The translations under genes were made by a program, and so were the position numbers. From a virus, in IMG/VR virus record IMGVR_UViG_3300033145_003233, positions 1 to 64,000 of that record: 64,000 bases of DNA; one strand, given 5' to 3'. A model generated the notes under the pieces. The model saw only the letters and a program-made list of their open reading frames with translations, had not been told where the DNA came from and did no database searches. Shown in pieces: positions 57,982-64,000 of the stretch; within the stretch, counting starts at the first letter, position 1, and every line of letters begins with the position of its first letter.

Positions 57982-58482
57982 CTATATGATTTTATCTACA
58001 ATAGACTTTAGAAATTCTTTTTCTTTATCATTATAGCTAAATCTATCTTGATTCTTCTCAAGAGAGGCAAAGATATTTCCATCAGTATGTCTCTTAGTGG
58101 CTGCAATCCAATCTGCTGTCATTTCTAGCTTGTCAAGATGTGATAGCCCTTGATATCCATCTTTATAATATTCTGGATGATGACTATTTTTGCTATAATG
58201 TAGGGTGATACATGGTTTAATACATTTTAACATCTCTCTATATTCATCTGTCCCATAAGTTATTGTTTTTAATTTAAAAGCAACTTTTGCAAAATATTTT
58301 GCTTCTGCCCAAAAAAATTTATCAAGATCATGTACCAAACCTCTTTTAAACAATGCCCATTTATCTGGATGTTTAATTTTAAAATTAATTTTTATGATGT
58401 AATAAAAAACCCATAATTTATGCCGAGATACCTGAACGTGTCCCCAAAAATATCCTGCCCAAAAAACAATTAACTTCTTCAC
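57982..58482 (-). CDS. DUF5662 family protein (166 aa)
   Basis: The His/Asp pattern HKLWV, GLVHDLDKF, ITLHYSKNSHHPEYYKDG and KLEMTADWIAATKRH matches DUF5662, small phage-borne proteins with an HD-like arrangement of metal ligands. The family has no settled function; a nucleotide phosphohydrolase activity is plausible from the HD-like arrangement. A hydrophobic N-terminus MKKLIVFWAGYFWGH precedes it. Confidence 0.75.
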   Translation of the reverse strand: MKKLIVFWAGYFWGHVQVSRHKLWVFYYIIKINFKIKHPDKWALFKRGLVHDLDKFFWAEAKYFAKVAFKLKTITYGTDEYREMLKCIKPCITLHYSKNSHHPEYYKDGYQGLSHLDKLEMTADWIAATKRHTDGNIFASLEKNQDRFSYNDKEKEFLKSIVDKII

Positions 58483-58484
58483 CC

Positions 58485-58850
58485 TTATTTTTCTTTCAAA
58501 TTATTATCGATGTATATATCATGTTCTTTATCTATAGCATTAAGAAATTCTATCATAGACCATGTAAATCCCATTGCAGTAAATCCGCTGAAAGGCCAGA
58601 AAAAATAAGGACAACCCAATAAGGTAGAAACAATACAAATAACTATATCAGCTACTAAAGCTCCCCAGAAAGAAGTGCAAGTGGTACAAAAAAGCATTTG
58701 TGGAAGTTTATAATGTATCTTTCTTAAAAAGAATTGTATTCTTATCCTAAACGGTCTTACAGGCCAATCTTTCCCTTTTTCAACGAAGGTAACAGCAAGA
58801 CCAAAAGATAGCAAAACAGACATAACTAGACATATAAAAAAATTAAACAT
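58485..58850 (-). CDS. Small membrane protein, DUF1360-like (121 aa)
   Basis: Two or three membrane segments (FFICLVMSVLLSFGLAV, VADIVICIVSTLLGCPYFF, FSGFTAMGFTWSMIEFL) surround the motif CTTCTSFWGALV, typical of the DUF1360 group in phages. Function unknown. It precedes the DUF5662 gene and is probably co-transcribed with it. Confidence 0.7.
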   Translation of the reverse strand: MFNFFICLVMSVLLSFGLAVTFVEKGKDWPVRPFRIRIQFFLRKIHYKLPQMLFCTTCTSFWGALVADIVICIVSTLLGCPYFFWPFSGFTAMGFTWSMIEFLNAIDKEHDIYIDNNLKEK

Positions 58851-58872
58851 ACTAATATATCGTCTTTTTGCA

Positions 58873-58901
58873 GGATTTAGTAAAATATCTCCAAATATAT
58901 A
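58873..58901 (+). promoter_or_regulatory. Second-class promoter for the tagged-gene operon
   Basis: CAGGATTT at 58871-58878, 17-base spacer, TATATA at 58896-58901, with the ATG starting at 58906. Transcription would begin at or beside the start codon, so the mRNA is likely leaderless, in agreement with the missing ribosome site. Confidence 0.55.
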
Positions 58902-58905
58902 ACTT

Positions 58906-59280
58906 ATGAATTGGTATAAAAGATCACAATTATCTACTGTAGATGTTATAGAAGATCATAATAAGGATTATTTAGAGATAGGACATGATTATTATCGTGG
59001 CAAAAACCCCCCTCCTAATAAACCTAATTATCTTTGGATGTTTCATAATGGAGAAATATTATATGAAGAAGAAACCTCTGAACGGTCGAACCATGGAATG
59101 GTAGAAGAATGGAAAATTCTAAGCGGAGATATATTTAGTGGTAGATTTGAATCTGCTACAGGTTCGTTAAGTATTAGTAGACCTCAAACTGGGGTGAGAG
59201 AATATCTTCCCATTCCTAAATCTATACTGTATAAATTATATCAAAAATTTCCTGGAATAAAACAAGTTTATATTTTTTAA
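58906..59280 (+). CDS. Tagged protein, paralogue of the C-terminus of the next gene (124 aa)
   Basis: Starts MNWYKRSQLSTVDVIEDHN. The whole protein aligns with residues 596-713 of the 713-aa protein: KPNYLWMFHNGEILYEEE against NPNYLWVLYDGEILSEQE, SGRFESATGSLSISRP against CGRFESSTGALSVHRP, and the common end KSILYKLYQKFPGIKQVYIF. No known family. The duplication shows that the tag and this domain travel together. Confidence 0.65.
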   Translation: MNWYKRSQLSTVDVIEDHNKDYLEIGHDYYRGKNPPPNKPNYLWMFHNGEILYEEETSERSNHGMVEEWKILSGDIFSGRFESATGSLSISRPQTGVREYLPIPKSILYKLYQKFPGIKQVYIF

Positions 59281-59284
59281 AATT

Positions 59285-61426
59285 ATGAGTTGGTATAAAA
59301 AAGCACAATTAAGTAAAAAACTTCTTAAAAACATTGAGAAGAAGAAGCAAATTTCTCTTCAAAAAGGATGGACTCCTGAAGAGGTAAATTGGGTTGCGGA
59401 TATATCAACCAAACTTAATGACCCATCTTATTTTCTATGGTTATTGGAGCAAACCAGAAATGGCAGTGCTAACATACAAACTAGAGAAGATGATAAAAAA
59501 ATATTTGAAGCATTGGAGAAATTTGATGAACTTAAAAAGAAAAAACTTATTTCAGAAGATATTAATAAATTCAAAACATTTGCTGATTTATATGAAGTAG
59601 TTAAAGACTTTTTAGAACAACAGGGTCGATCTTATATGCAAGATGTCGGATCAATGGGAGGGGCAAAACTTCTTTATAACGAGAATAATATATCTGTCAT
59701 TGAAGTAAGAAACTCTAAAGCTGGTCAAGAATTATTCCGAGATTCAGGGTGGTGTGTAAAAGAGCCTGAACAATTTGACCATTATGGCCCTCCTTTCTAT
59801 CTATTTAGAAAATACAACGAGAACTATGCCTTGTTCCATGCAAAATATGGAGACTTTAAAGACGTAGCAGATAAATCAATGAGAATGAGAGAAACAATTC
59901 CATTGCTTCCATCTTTTAATTTTTTATTTCAATCAGAAATAATTGATCCAAAGAAGCAGAGATTAGGAGATATAAGAGTTATTCCTGAAATTATGCAACA
60001 AAAAGAAACAACAAATAAACTTTGCGAAATTGGAGATATGCAAGCTTTAGACAATGTTATAAGTAGCGACTTAGAATATTCCAATCTTATTGAAAAATTT
60101 AATTTAACACCTGAAATAGTAGATTTGGTAAAGAATAACTTTTTAAAAACACGGGGAAAACTGTCAAAACCTGAAGAAATTAATGATTTTTATCACAGTA
60201 TTCCTGTCTATTTAGATCAAGCAGGAATTTTACCGACAGAGCAAGAAAAATCAATTGTTAGTGGTGCTATGGATATTAGTATAGATAGAGATTCTTATGA
60301 GATGCTTGAAAAAGGGTATTTAGATCTCAACTACCCTTCAAAAATAGTTAGAAACCTAGAGACTATAAATAATTTATACAGGAAATTACACAAATCACTA
60401 AAAACCGACAAAATAAAAAGAGAAGCTGTTCGATGGAATAAAATGATAATAAAAAGCGCCCCCGAAGCTATTGAATTATGGGCTATGCTTCCTGAGGAAT
60501 TAAAAAGAGAATGCCTTCCAGAAGCTCAAAAAGGGGCGGCAGATGAAATTCGCCGTGATCCTAAACTATATTATGATCCTGAACAACAAAAACAAATCCC
60601 ACCGGAATTAATAACAGAAAATCTTAAAAATGCTTCTTATAGAGGAGTTTTACAACTACTTCCAAAAAAACCTTATCTATCATGGGAACAAAAGATTCCT
60701 CCAGAATTTCGCACTGACGACTTTGACAATATCCTTTATGAAGCCCGCATTAAAGGAGTTCCCACTAAATTTTCTTCATGGGAAGATATGGACGAGATAT
60801 TTAAAACAAAAGAGTTATGGAATAAATTTTACTCTTTAGCTTTAAATAGTATTCAAAACAGTTATAGCCCTTCAATTATTAGTCGCATACCAGATGAGTT
60901 TAAAACAGAAGAATTGATTGCTCTTTATTACCAACATCATTCTGAACAAGCACAAGATTATCTTCCTGCTAAGATTATGCAGCAACAAAAAGAATTATTA
61001 GAACAACAACTTCAAAATAAAGTAAACACCCCTGAGCAAGTAGATCCTCTACAATCCGAACACAAAACCAATTGGTATAAAAAATCTCAATTATCAACTA
61101 TAGACGTGCCGGAAAATCACAATAGAACCTACATGGATATAGGGCATGAGGGGCTTGATGATGAAAATCCTAATTATTTATGGGTTTTATATGATGGAGA
61201 AATATTATCTGAACAAGAGGACCCTGGTCTTCCACAACATCCTGATTTGTGGCCTAACATAAATTTTGGAAAAGTATTTTGTGGGAGATTTGAATCTTCT
61301 ACAGGAGCGCTAAGCGTTCATAGACCGCTTGATAATGCCATGGTGAGGAATAGACCTGTCCCAAAATCAATACTATTTAAATTATATCAAAAATTTCAAG
61401 GAATAAAACAAATTTACACCTTTTAA
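59285..61426 (+). CDS. Tagged 713-aa protein with WCV/YALFHAK-type domain and an internal tag
   Basis: Starts MSWYKKAQLSKKLLKNIEKKK. Residues ~100-210 contain ELFRDSGWCVKEPEQFDHYGPPFYLFRKYNENYALFHAKYGDFKDV, which resembles a phage domain of unknown function seen in other large-phage proteins. The middle is a series of helical, repeat-like segments (LPEELKRECLPEAQKG, IPPELITENLKNA, IPPEFRTDDFDN, RIPDEFKTEEL). At residue 596 a second NWYKKSQLSTIDV appears, followed by a copy of the 124-aa neighbour. This looks like a tandem gene fused by loss of a stop. A role inside the virion or at injection is inferred from the tag. Confidence 0.65.
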   Translation: MSWYKKAQLSKKLLKNIEKKKQISLQKGWTPEEVNWVADISTKLNDPSYFLWLLEQTRNGSANIQTREDDKKIFEALEKFDELKKKKLISEDINKFKTFADLYEVVKDFLEQQGRSYMQDVGSMGGAKLLYNENNISVIEVRNSKAGQELFRDSGWCVKEPEQFDHYGPPFYLFRKYNENYALFHAKYGDFKDVADKSMRMRETIPLLPSFNFLFQSEIIDPKKQRLGDIRVIPEIMQQKETTNKLCEIGDMQALDNVISSDLEYSNLIEKFNLTPEIVDLVKNNFLKTRGKLSKPEEINDFYHSIPVYLDQAGILPTEQEKSIVSGAMDISIDRDSYEMLEKGYLDLNYPSKIVRNLETINNLYRKLHKSLKTDKIKREAVRWNKMIIKSAPEAIELWAMLPEELKRECLPEAQKGAADEIRRDPKLYYDPEQQKQIPPELITENLKNASYRGVLQLLPKKPYLSWEQKIPPEFRTDDFDNILYEARIKGVPTKFSSWEDMDEIFKTKELWNKFYSLALNSIQNSYSPSIISRIPDEFKTEELIALYYQHHSEQAQDYLPAKIMQQQKELLEQQLQNKVNTPEQVDPLQSEHKTNWYKKSQLSTIDVPENHNRTYMDIGHEGLDDENPNYLWVLYDGEILSEQEDPGLPQHPDLWPNINFGKVFCGRFESSTGALSVHRPLDNAMVRNRPVPKSILFKLYQKFQGIKQIYTF

Positions 61427-61431
61427 AAATT

Positions 61432-61974
61432 ATGAATTGGTACAAAAAAGCAAATAGCTATATAGCTTATTATGGAACTCCTACAGATTTTCAAAATTTC
61501 TCTTATGAATTTCTTGGAACTAACGGAACTGCCGAGGGCTTTGGTTTTTATTTTACTAGTAATAAAAGTATTGCTGAAGGATATGCTGATGGAGGGATAT
61601 TAAAAAAAGCTATTCTTGATATTAAAAAACCCCTAAATTTTGTAAGGCTTAGTATCTCTAAGCAAAACCTAGCTGTGTTTTTAAGAGCATTAGATCCTAC
61701 AGGTGAAGGATATCTGTCAAATTGGGGGGAATCTAGCTACGAAGGATATCAACAAGTTTTAAATACAGCTATTGAAGGAGAGTTTTCAGGGTCAGATAAT
61801 GATGTAGATTTAATATCAGGAATCATACAAGCTCAAGGAGGGGATGCTGAATCTATATATAAAGTATTAAAACAAACATTGGGATATGATGGAATTGTTG
61901 TTAATCGTCCATCATGGGGAGGAAATCAAGTTATATATGTAGTATTTGACAACTCCCAGATTAGGGAGATATAA
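61432..61974 (+). CDS. Tagged ADP-ribosyltransferase-like protein (180 aa)
   Basis: After MNWYKKANSYIAYYGTP come GFGFYFTSNKSIAEGYADGG (residues 36-55), ILDIKKPLNFVRL, LGYDGIVVNRP and a closing VIYVVFDNSQIREI. This set of motifs is like ART-type domains of the polyvalent protein (ART-PolyVal) group, which bind NAD+ and move ADP-ribose to a target. The aromatic YFT-type motif and Gly-rich strand are there, but I cannot confirm the catalytic Glu. A virion-carried ADP-ribosyltransferase is known in T4 (Alt), which has an N-terminal targeting segment. Family placement tentative. Confidence 0.65.
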   Translation: MNWYKKANSYIAYYGTPTDFQNFSYEFLGTNGTAEGFGFYFTSNKSIAEGYADGGILKKAILDIKKPLNFVRLSISKQNLAVFLRALDPTGEGYLSNWGESSYEGYQQVLNTAIEGEFSGSDNDVDLISGIIQAQGGDAESIYKVLKQTLGYDGIVVNRPSWGGNQVIYVVFDNSQIREI

Positions 61975-62508
61975 ATGAATTGGTATAAAAAAACAGTTGA
62001 AAGTGAAAAGAATCATAGTATAATAGTTGCTATGAAAAAAGAATTTGTAATAATGCGTGGTCTTCCTGGCTCAGGTAAAAGCACCCTAGCTAAGCAATTA
62101 GCAGGAACAAATGGTCAAATATTCTCTGCTGATGATTTCTTTATGGACACAGATGGAAACTATAATTTTGACCCTTCTAAATTAGGACAAGCTCATGAGT
62201 GGAATTATAATAGAATCAGAGAGGCTATCAGCGCAGGGGCCTCCCCTGTTATCCTGGACAATACAAATGTTGCACAATGGGAGTTAAGGAAATTAAAACC
62301 TCTCATAGAACATGCTACATTAAGAGGATACAAGTCAAGAATAGAAGAACCTCAAACTCCTTGGGCAATGGACCCAGAAGAACTTGCGAAAAGAAACACT
62401 CACGGAGTTCCTCAAGAAGCTATTGAAGGAAAACTTAGAAAATGGGTTAAAGATCCCACAATAGAAGATATCCAAAGCAATTTTGGCATTCCTCAATCTC
62501 CCCAATAA
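61975..62508 (+). CDS. Tagged P-loop kinase, AAA_33 type (177 aa)
   Basis: A 19-residue extension with the tag MNWYKKTVES precedes the enzyme, which could also be started from the Met at residue 20. Walker A is GLPGSGKS (residues 29-36); FSADDFFM and VILDNTNVAQWE are the later motifs of the polynucleotide kinase/2',3'-repair-like AAA_33 family. Such enzymes phosphorylate nucleic acid ends or small molecules. A GGGAG site is present. The extension shows the tag is added to an otherwise complete enzyme. Confidence 0.8.
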   Translation: MNWYKKTVESEKNHSIIVAMKKEFVIMRGLPGSGKSTLAKQLAGTNGQIFSADDFFMDTDGNYNFDPSKLGQAHEWNYNRIREAISAGASPVILDNTNVAQWELRKLKPLIEHATLRGYKSRIEEPQTPWAMDPEELAKRNTHGVPQEAIEGKLRKWVKDPTIEDIQSNFGIPQSPQ

Positions 62509-62519
62509 AAATGGGGAGA
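62497..62519. terminator. Hairpin at the end of the tagged operon
   Basis: An 8-bp stem TCTCCCCA/TGGGGAGA overlaps the stop of the kinase gene, and a second stem of six C and six G follows at 62537-62565. Neither has a T run on its own strand, so factor-independent termination is uncertain, but they lie between convergent genes. Confidence 0.5.
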
Positions 62520-62565
62520 AAACCCTTGCAGGCCTTCCCCCCACAGAGTAGTGGAATCAGGGGGG

Positions 62566-63180
62566 TTATTTACATTTTATCGCGTTAGCAAATAAATCTT
62601 TTATTTTAACTTCTTCCATTTTATACCATCCGGTTGGCATATCATTAAAATATTGATTTATATATTGTTTATAAGAATTGAACCAGTTCTTTCTGTTTTT
62701 TTCTGATGTTTTGTTTATTTTTTTTCGGCTAATTCCAGTCAAATATGTTGCATAGTCTTCTGCTTCTTTGTTTACATTATCAGAATCATTCTTATTGCAG
62801 GAAGCAGGCCCCCAATGAAGCAACTTTCTATCTGAAGAAATGGCCCAACAGTCTACATTATATTTAGACAATTCTAAAAATTTCTTACTAAATTTTATAG
62901 CTTGAGGATCATAACCTTGATTTTCTAAATTCTCGTCAGAACGACTTTCTTTAACTATTACATCATTTATAGCTATTAAGTCGCCAGAATTGAATTGAGT
63001 TTTAACTAAAACATCTATATCTCTAATTCTAAAATCTGAATTATCAATATTCTCAGCATAAGATCCCCAGAGATAAAGATCTTTAACTCCCTTTACTTTT
63101 CTAAAATCTTCTAACGCCCCTGATATGTGGGGCTTTATATCTTTTATCTTAGGCATACACTTTTCGTACCAAGAACTCAA
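62566..63180 (-). CDS. Nucleotidyltransferase-like protein (204 aa)
   Basis: LYLWGSYAENIDNSDFRIRDIDVLVK (residues ~36-61) gives the GS...D.D pattern of the polymerase-beta-like nucleotidyltransferase fold, with Asp residues for two metals. The N-terminus MSSWYEKCMPKI is a distant variant of the NWYKK tag. Relatives attach nucleotides to RNA, protein or drugs, and MNT-type toxins' partners belong here. The target is unknown. Confidence 0.7.
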   Translation of the reverse strand: MSSWYEKCMPKIKDIKPHISGALEDFRKVKGVKDLYLWGSYAENIDNSDFRIRDIDVLVKTQFNSGDLIAINDVIVKESRSDENLENQGYDPQAIKFSKKFLELSKYNVDCWAISSDRKLLHWGPASCNKNDSDNVNKEAEDYATYLTGISRKKINKTSEKNRKNWFNSYKQYINQYFNDMPTGWYKMEEVKIKDLFANAIKCK

Positions 63181-63271
63181 TATTAATCTCCTCGTAACTT
63201 TATTAATGTTTTTTATTTCAAGTATATTTATTATATTCCTTTTTTTGTCTTTCCGCTTAATGAAAAAAAGA

Positions 63272-63300
63272 GGTTTTTCCGATATATAAAAATATATAAA
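63272..63300 (+). promoter_or_regulatory. Second-class promoter for the secreted repeat protein
   Basis: GAGGTTTTT with GGTTTT at 63272-63277, 17-base spacer and TATAAA at 63295-63300 on the plus strand, 21 bases before the ATG at 63322. The 140-base gap from 63181 holds no open frame. Confidence 0.5.
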
Positions 63301-63321
63301 AGGGGTTTTAAAGTATAAAGA

Positions 63322-64000
63322 ATGAAAAAAATATTTTTAATTCTGTTATTGTTATCGTTAATAACTGCTGCTTGGGCAGGAACAAGAAGAACTAGGGAAC
63401 AAGAGTACCTGAAAGGGTCGTTCACTATAGAAGAAGGTATGTCTTTTTCCAGAAATTTTCGGGCTTGTGATGTAGATGGAGATCCCTTAATAATAGAAAT
63501 AGATGACTTGCCTCCAGGAGCAACTTTATCAGATGCCATACCTTTAATCTGGGACCCTGATCCCAATCATTGTAATAATGAATCAGATCCAAACTATTGC
63601 ATGACCTGTTTCTCTGGTTCTGTAAATACTAGTTGGTATATTTCAACTTTTGACTGGACCCCCGATTATACTCAAGCAGGATTCTATCAACTACATCTTC
63701 ATGTAATGGACGATCAGGGAGGAGATGATTGGGTGATGTATGAGATAACTGTTACCAATGTAGATCAAGGGCCTGGAACAAGAAGACCAAGAGAAGACGA
63801 ATATTTAGCAGCCACGATAAATGTATCAGAAGGAGAACTTGTTTCTGCTACTATCAGAACTTGTGATGTAGATGGAGACCCGATACAAATAGAAGTAGAA
63901 GATTTGCCTGCTGGGGCAATCTTGTCAGATGCCATTGAAATAGTCCCATCTCCTGATCCAAATGTGTGTGACGAAGATCCCAACAATATGGAAGCATGCC
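63322..64000 (+). CDS. Secreted Ig-like tandem-repeat protein, C-terminus cut by window edge
   Basis: The frame is open from ATG at 63322 to the right edge (226 codons). A clear Sec signal peptide MKKIFLILLLLSLITAAWA is followed by two repeats of about 125 residues, each beginning GTRR.RE.EYL, with an acidic strand motif CDVDGDP..IE, DLP.GA.LSDAI and several cysteines. The repeat type resembles Ig/cadherin-like domains of bacterial surface proteins. Secretion during infection, or a moron-type gene carried for the host, is inferred. The DNA-binding and virion motifs of the other genes are absent. Confidence 0.75.
   Translation, partial: MKKIFLILLLLSLITAAWAGTRRTREQEYLKGSFTIEEGMSFSRNFRACDVDGDPLIIEIDDLPPGATLSDAIPLIWDPDPNHCNNESDPNYCMTCFSGSVNTSWYISTFDWTPDYTQAGFYQLHLHVMDDQGGDDWVMYEITVTNVDQGPGTRRPREDEYLAATINVSEGELVSATIRTCDVDGDPIQIEVEDLPAGAILSDAIEIVPSPDPNVCDEDPNNMEAC

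Noticed and set aside
1-64000. Alternative genetic code with recoded TAG or TGA
   Set aside because: Genes end normally at TAA, TAG and TGA, and no essential gene has internal TAG or TGA in frame.

Overview
The window is a 64 kb piece of an AT-rich tailed double-stranded DNA phage genome (Caudoviricetes type), most likely from a large phage known only from environmental DNA. The evidence is a full head-packaging set on one strand: large terminase, portal, head maturation protease with scaffold, major capsid and decoration protein, plus collagen-like fibres, freestanding homing endonucleases and phage nucleotide-metabolism genes. No rRNA, complete tRNA or bacterial housekeeping cluster is present. 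TAA, TAG and TGA all act as stops, so the standard bacterial code fits. The host cannot be named. A B12-dependent ribonucleotide reductase, sigma70-like promoters, GGAG ribosome binding sites, a lipoprotein and a Sec-secreted protein only say that it is a bacterium.

Layout. 1-5039 (minus): repeat-rich fibre genes that share a small cysteine-containing module. 5040-10630 (minus): small accessory genes (HicA-like, von Willebrand A, sulfotransferase, helix-turn-helix, LAGLIDADG endonuclease) separated by promoter/terminator islands that may encode small RNAs. 10648-35925 (minus): morphogenesis, with capsid, decoration, protease-scaffold polyprotein, portal fused to a nuclease, many unknown virion-type proteins, and terminase. 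35926-45459 (minus): a large surface-type protein, dUTPase, a radical SAM-like protein, a homing endonuclease, class II ribonucleotide reductase, an HNH nuclease, a macro-domain protein and a FliA/WhiG-type sigma factor. 45532-53759 (plus): a divergent operon with NAD salvage genes (PncB, NadE), a CoaB-like fusion, a methyltransferase, a Lar-like protein and many small zinc-ribbon proteins. 53783-57880: an HNH endonuclease, an unknown gene and a very long polyserine adhesin broken by a small frameshift. 57982-64000: small membrane and DUF5662 genes, then a run of genes beginning Met-Asn-Trp-Tyr-Lys-Lys that includes an ADP-ribosyltransferase-like protein and a P-loop kinase, a nucleotidyltransferase, and a secreted Ig-like repeat protein cut by the window end.

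Three things tie the window together. First, at least ten otherwise unrelated proteins begin with N-W-Y/F-K-K or a close variant. I suggest this is a capsid-targeting or injection tag, comparable to the one on phage T4 Alt and the internal proteins. Second, there are two promoter families: a sigma70-like set TTGAAAAGTGA-(16/17)-TATAAT in front of accessory, ribonucleotide reductase and sigma genes, and a second set AGGnTTTT-(17-20)-TATAAT in front of virion and tagged genes, which the phage sigma factor may read. Third, NAD-making (PncB, NadE) and NAD/ADP-ribose-using (ART-like, macro) genes coexist, as expected of a phage that manages host NAD during infection.
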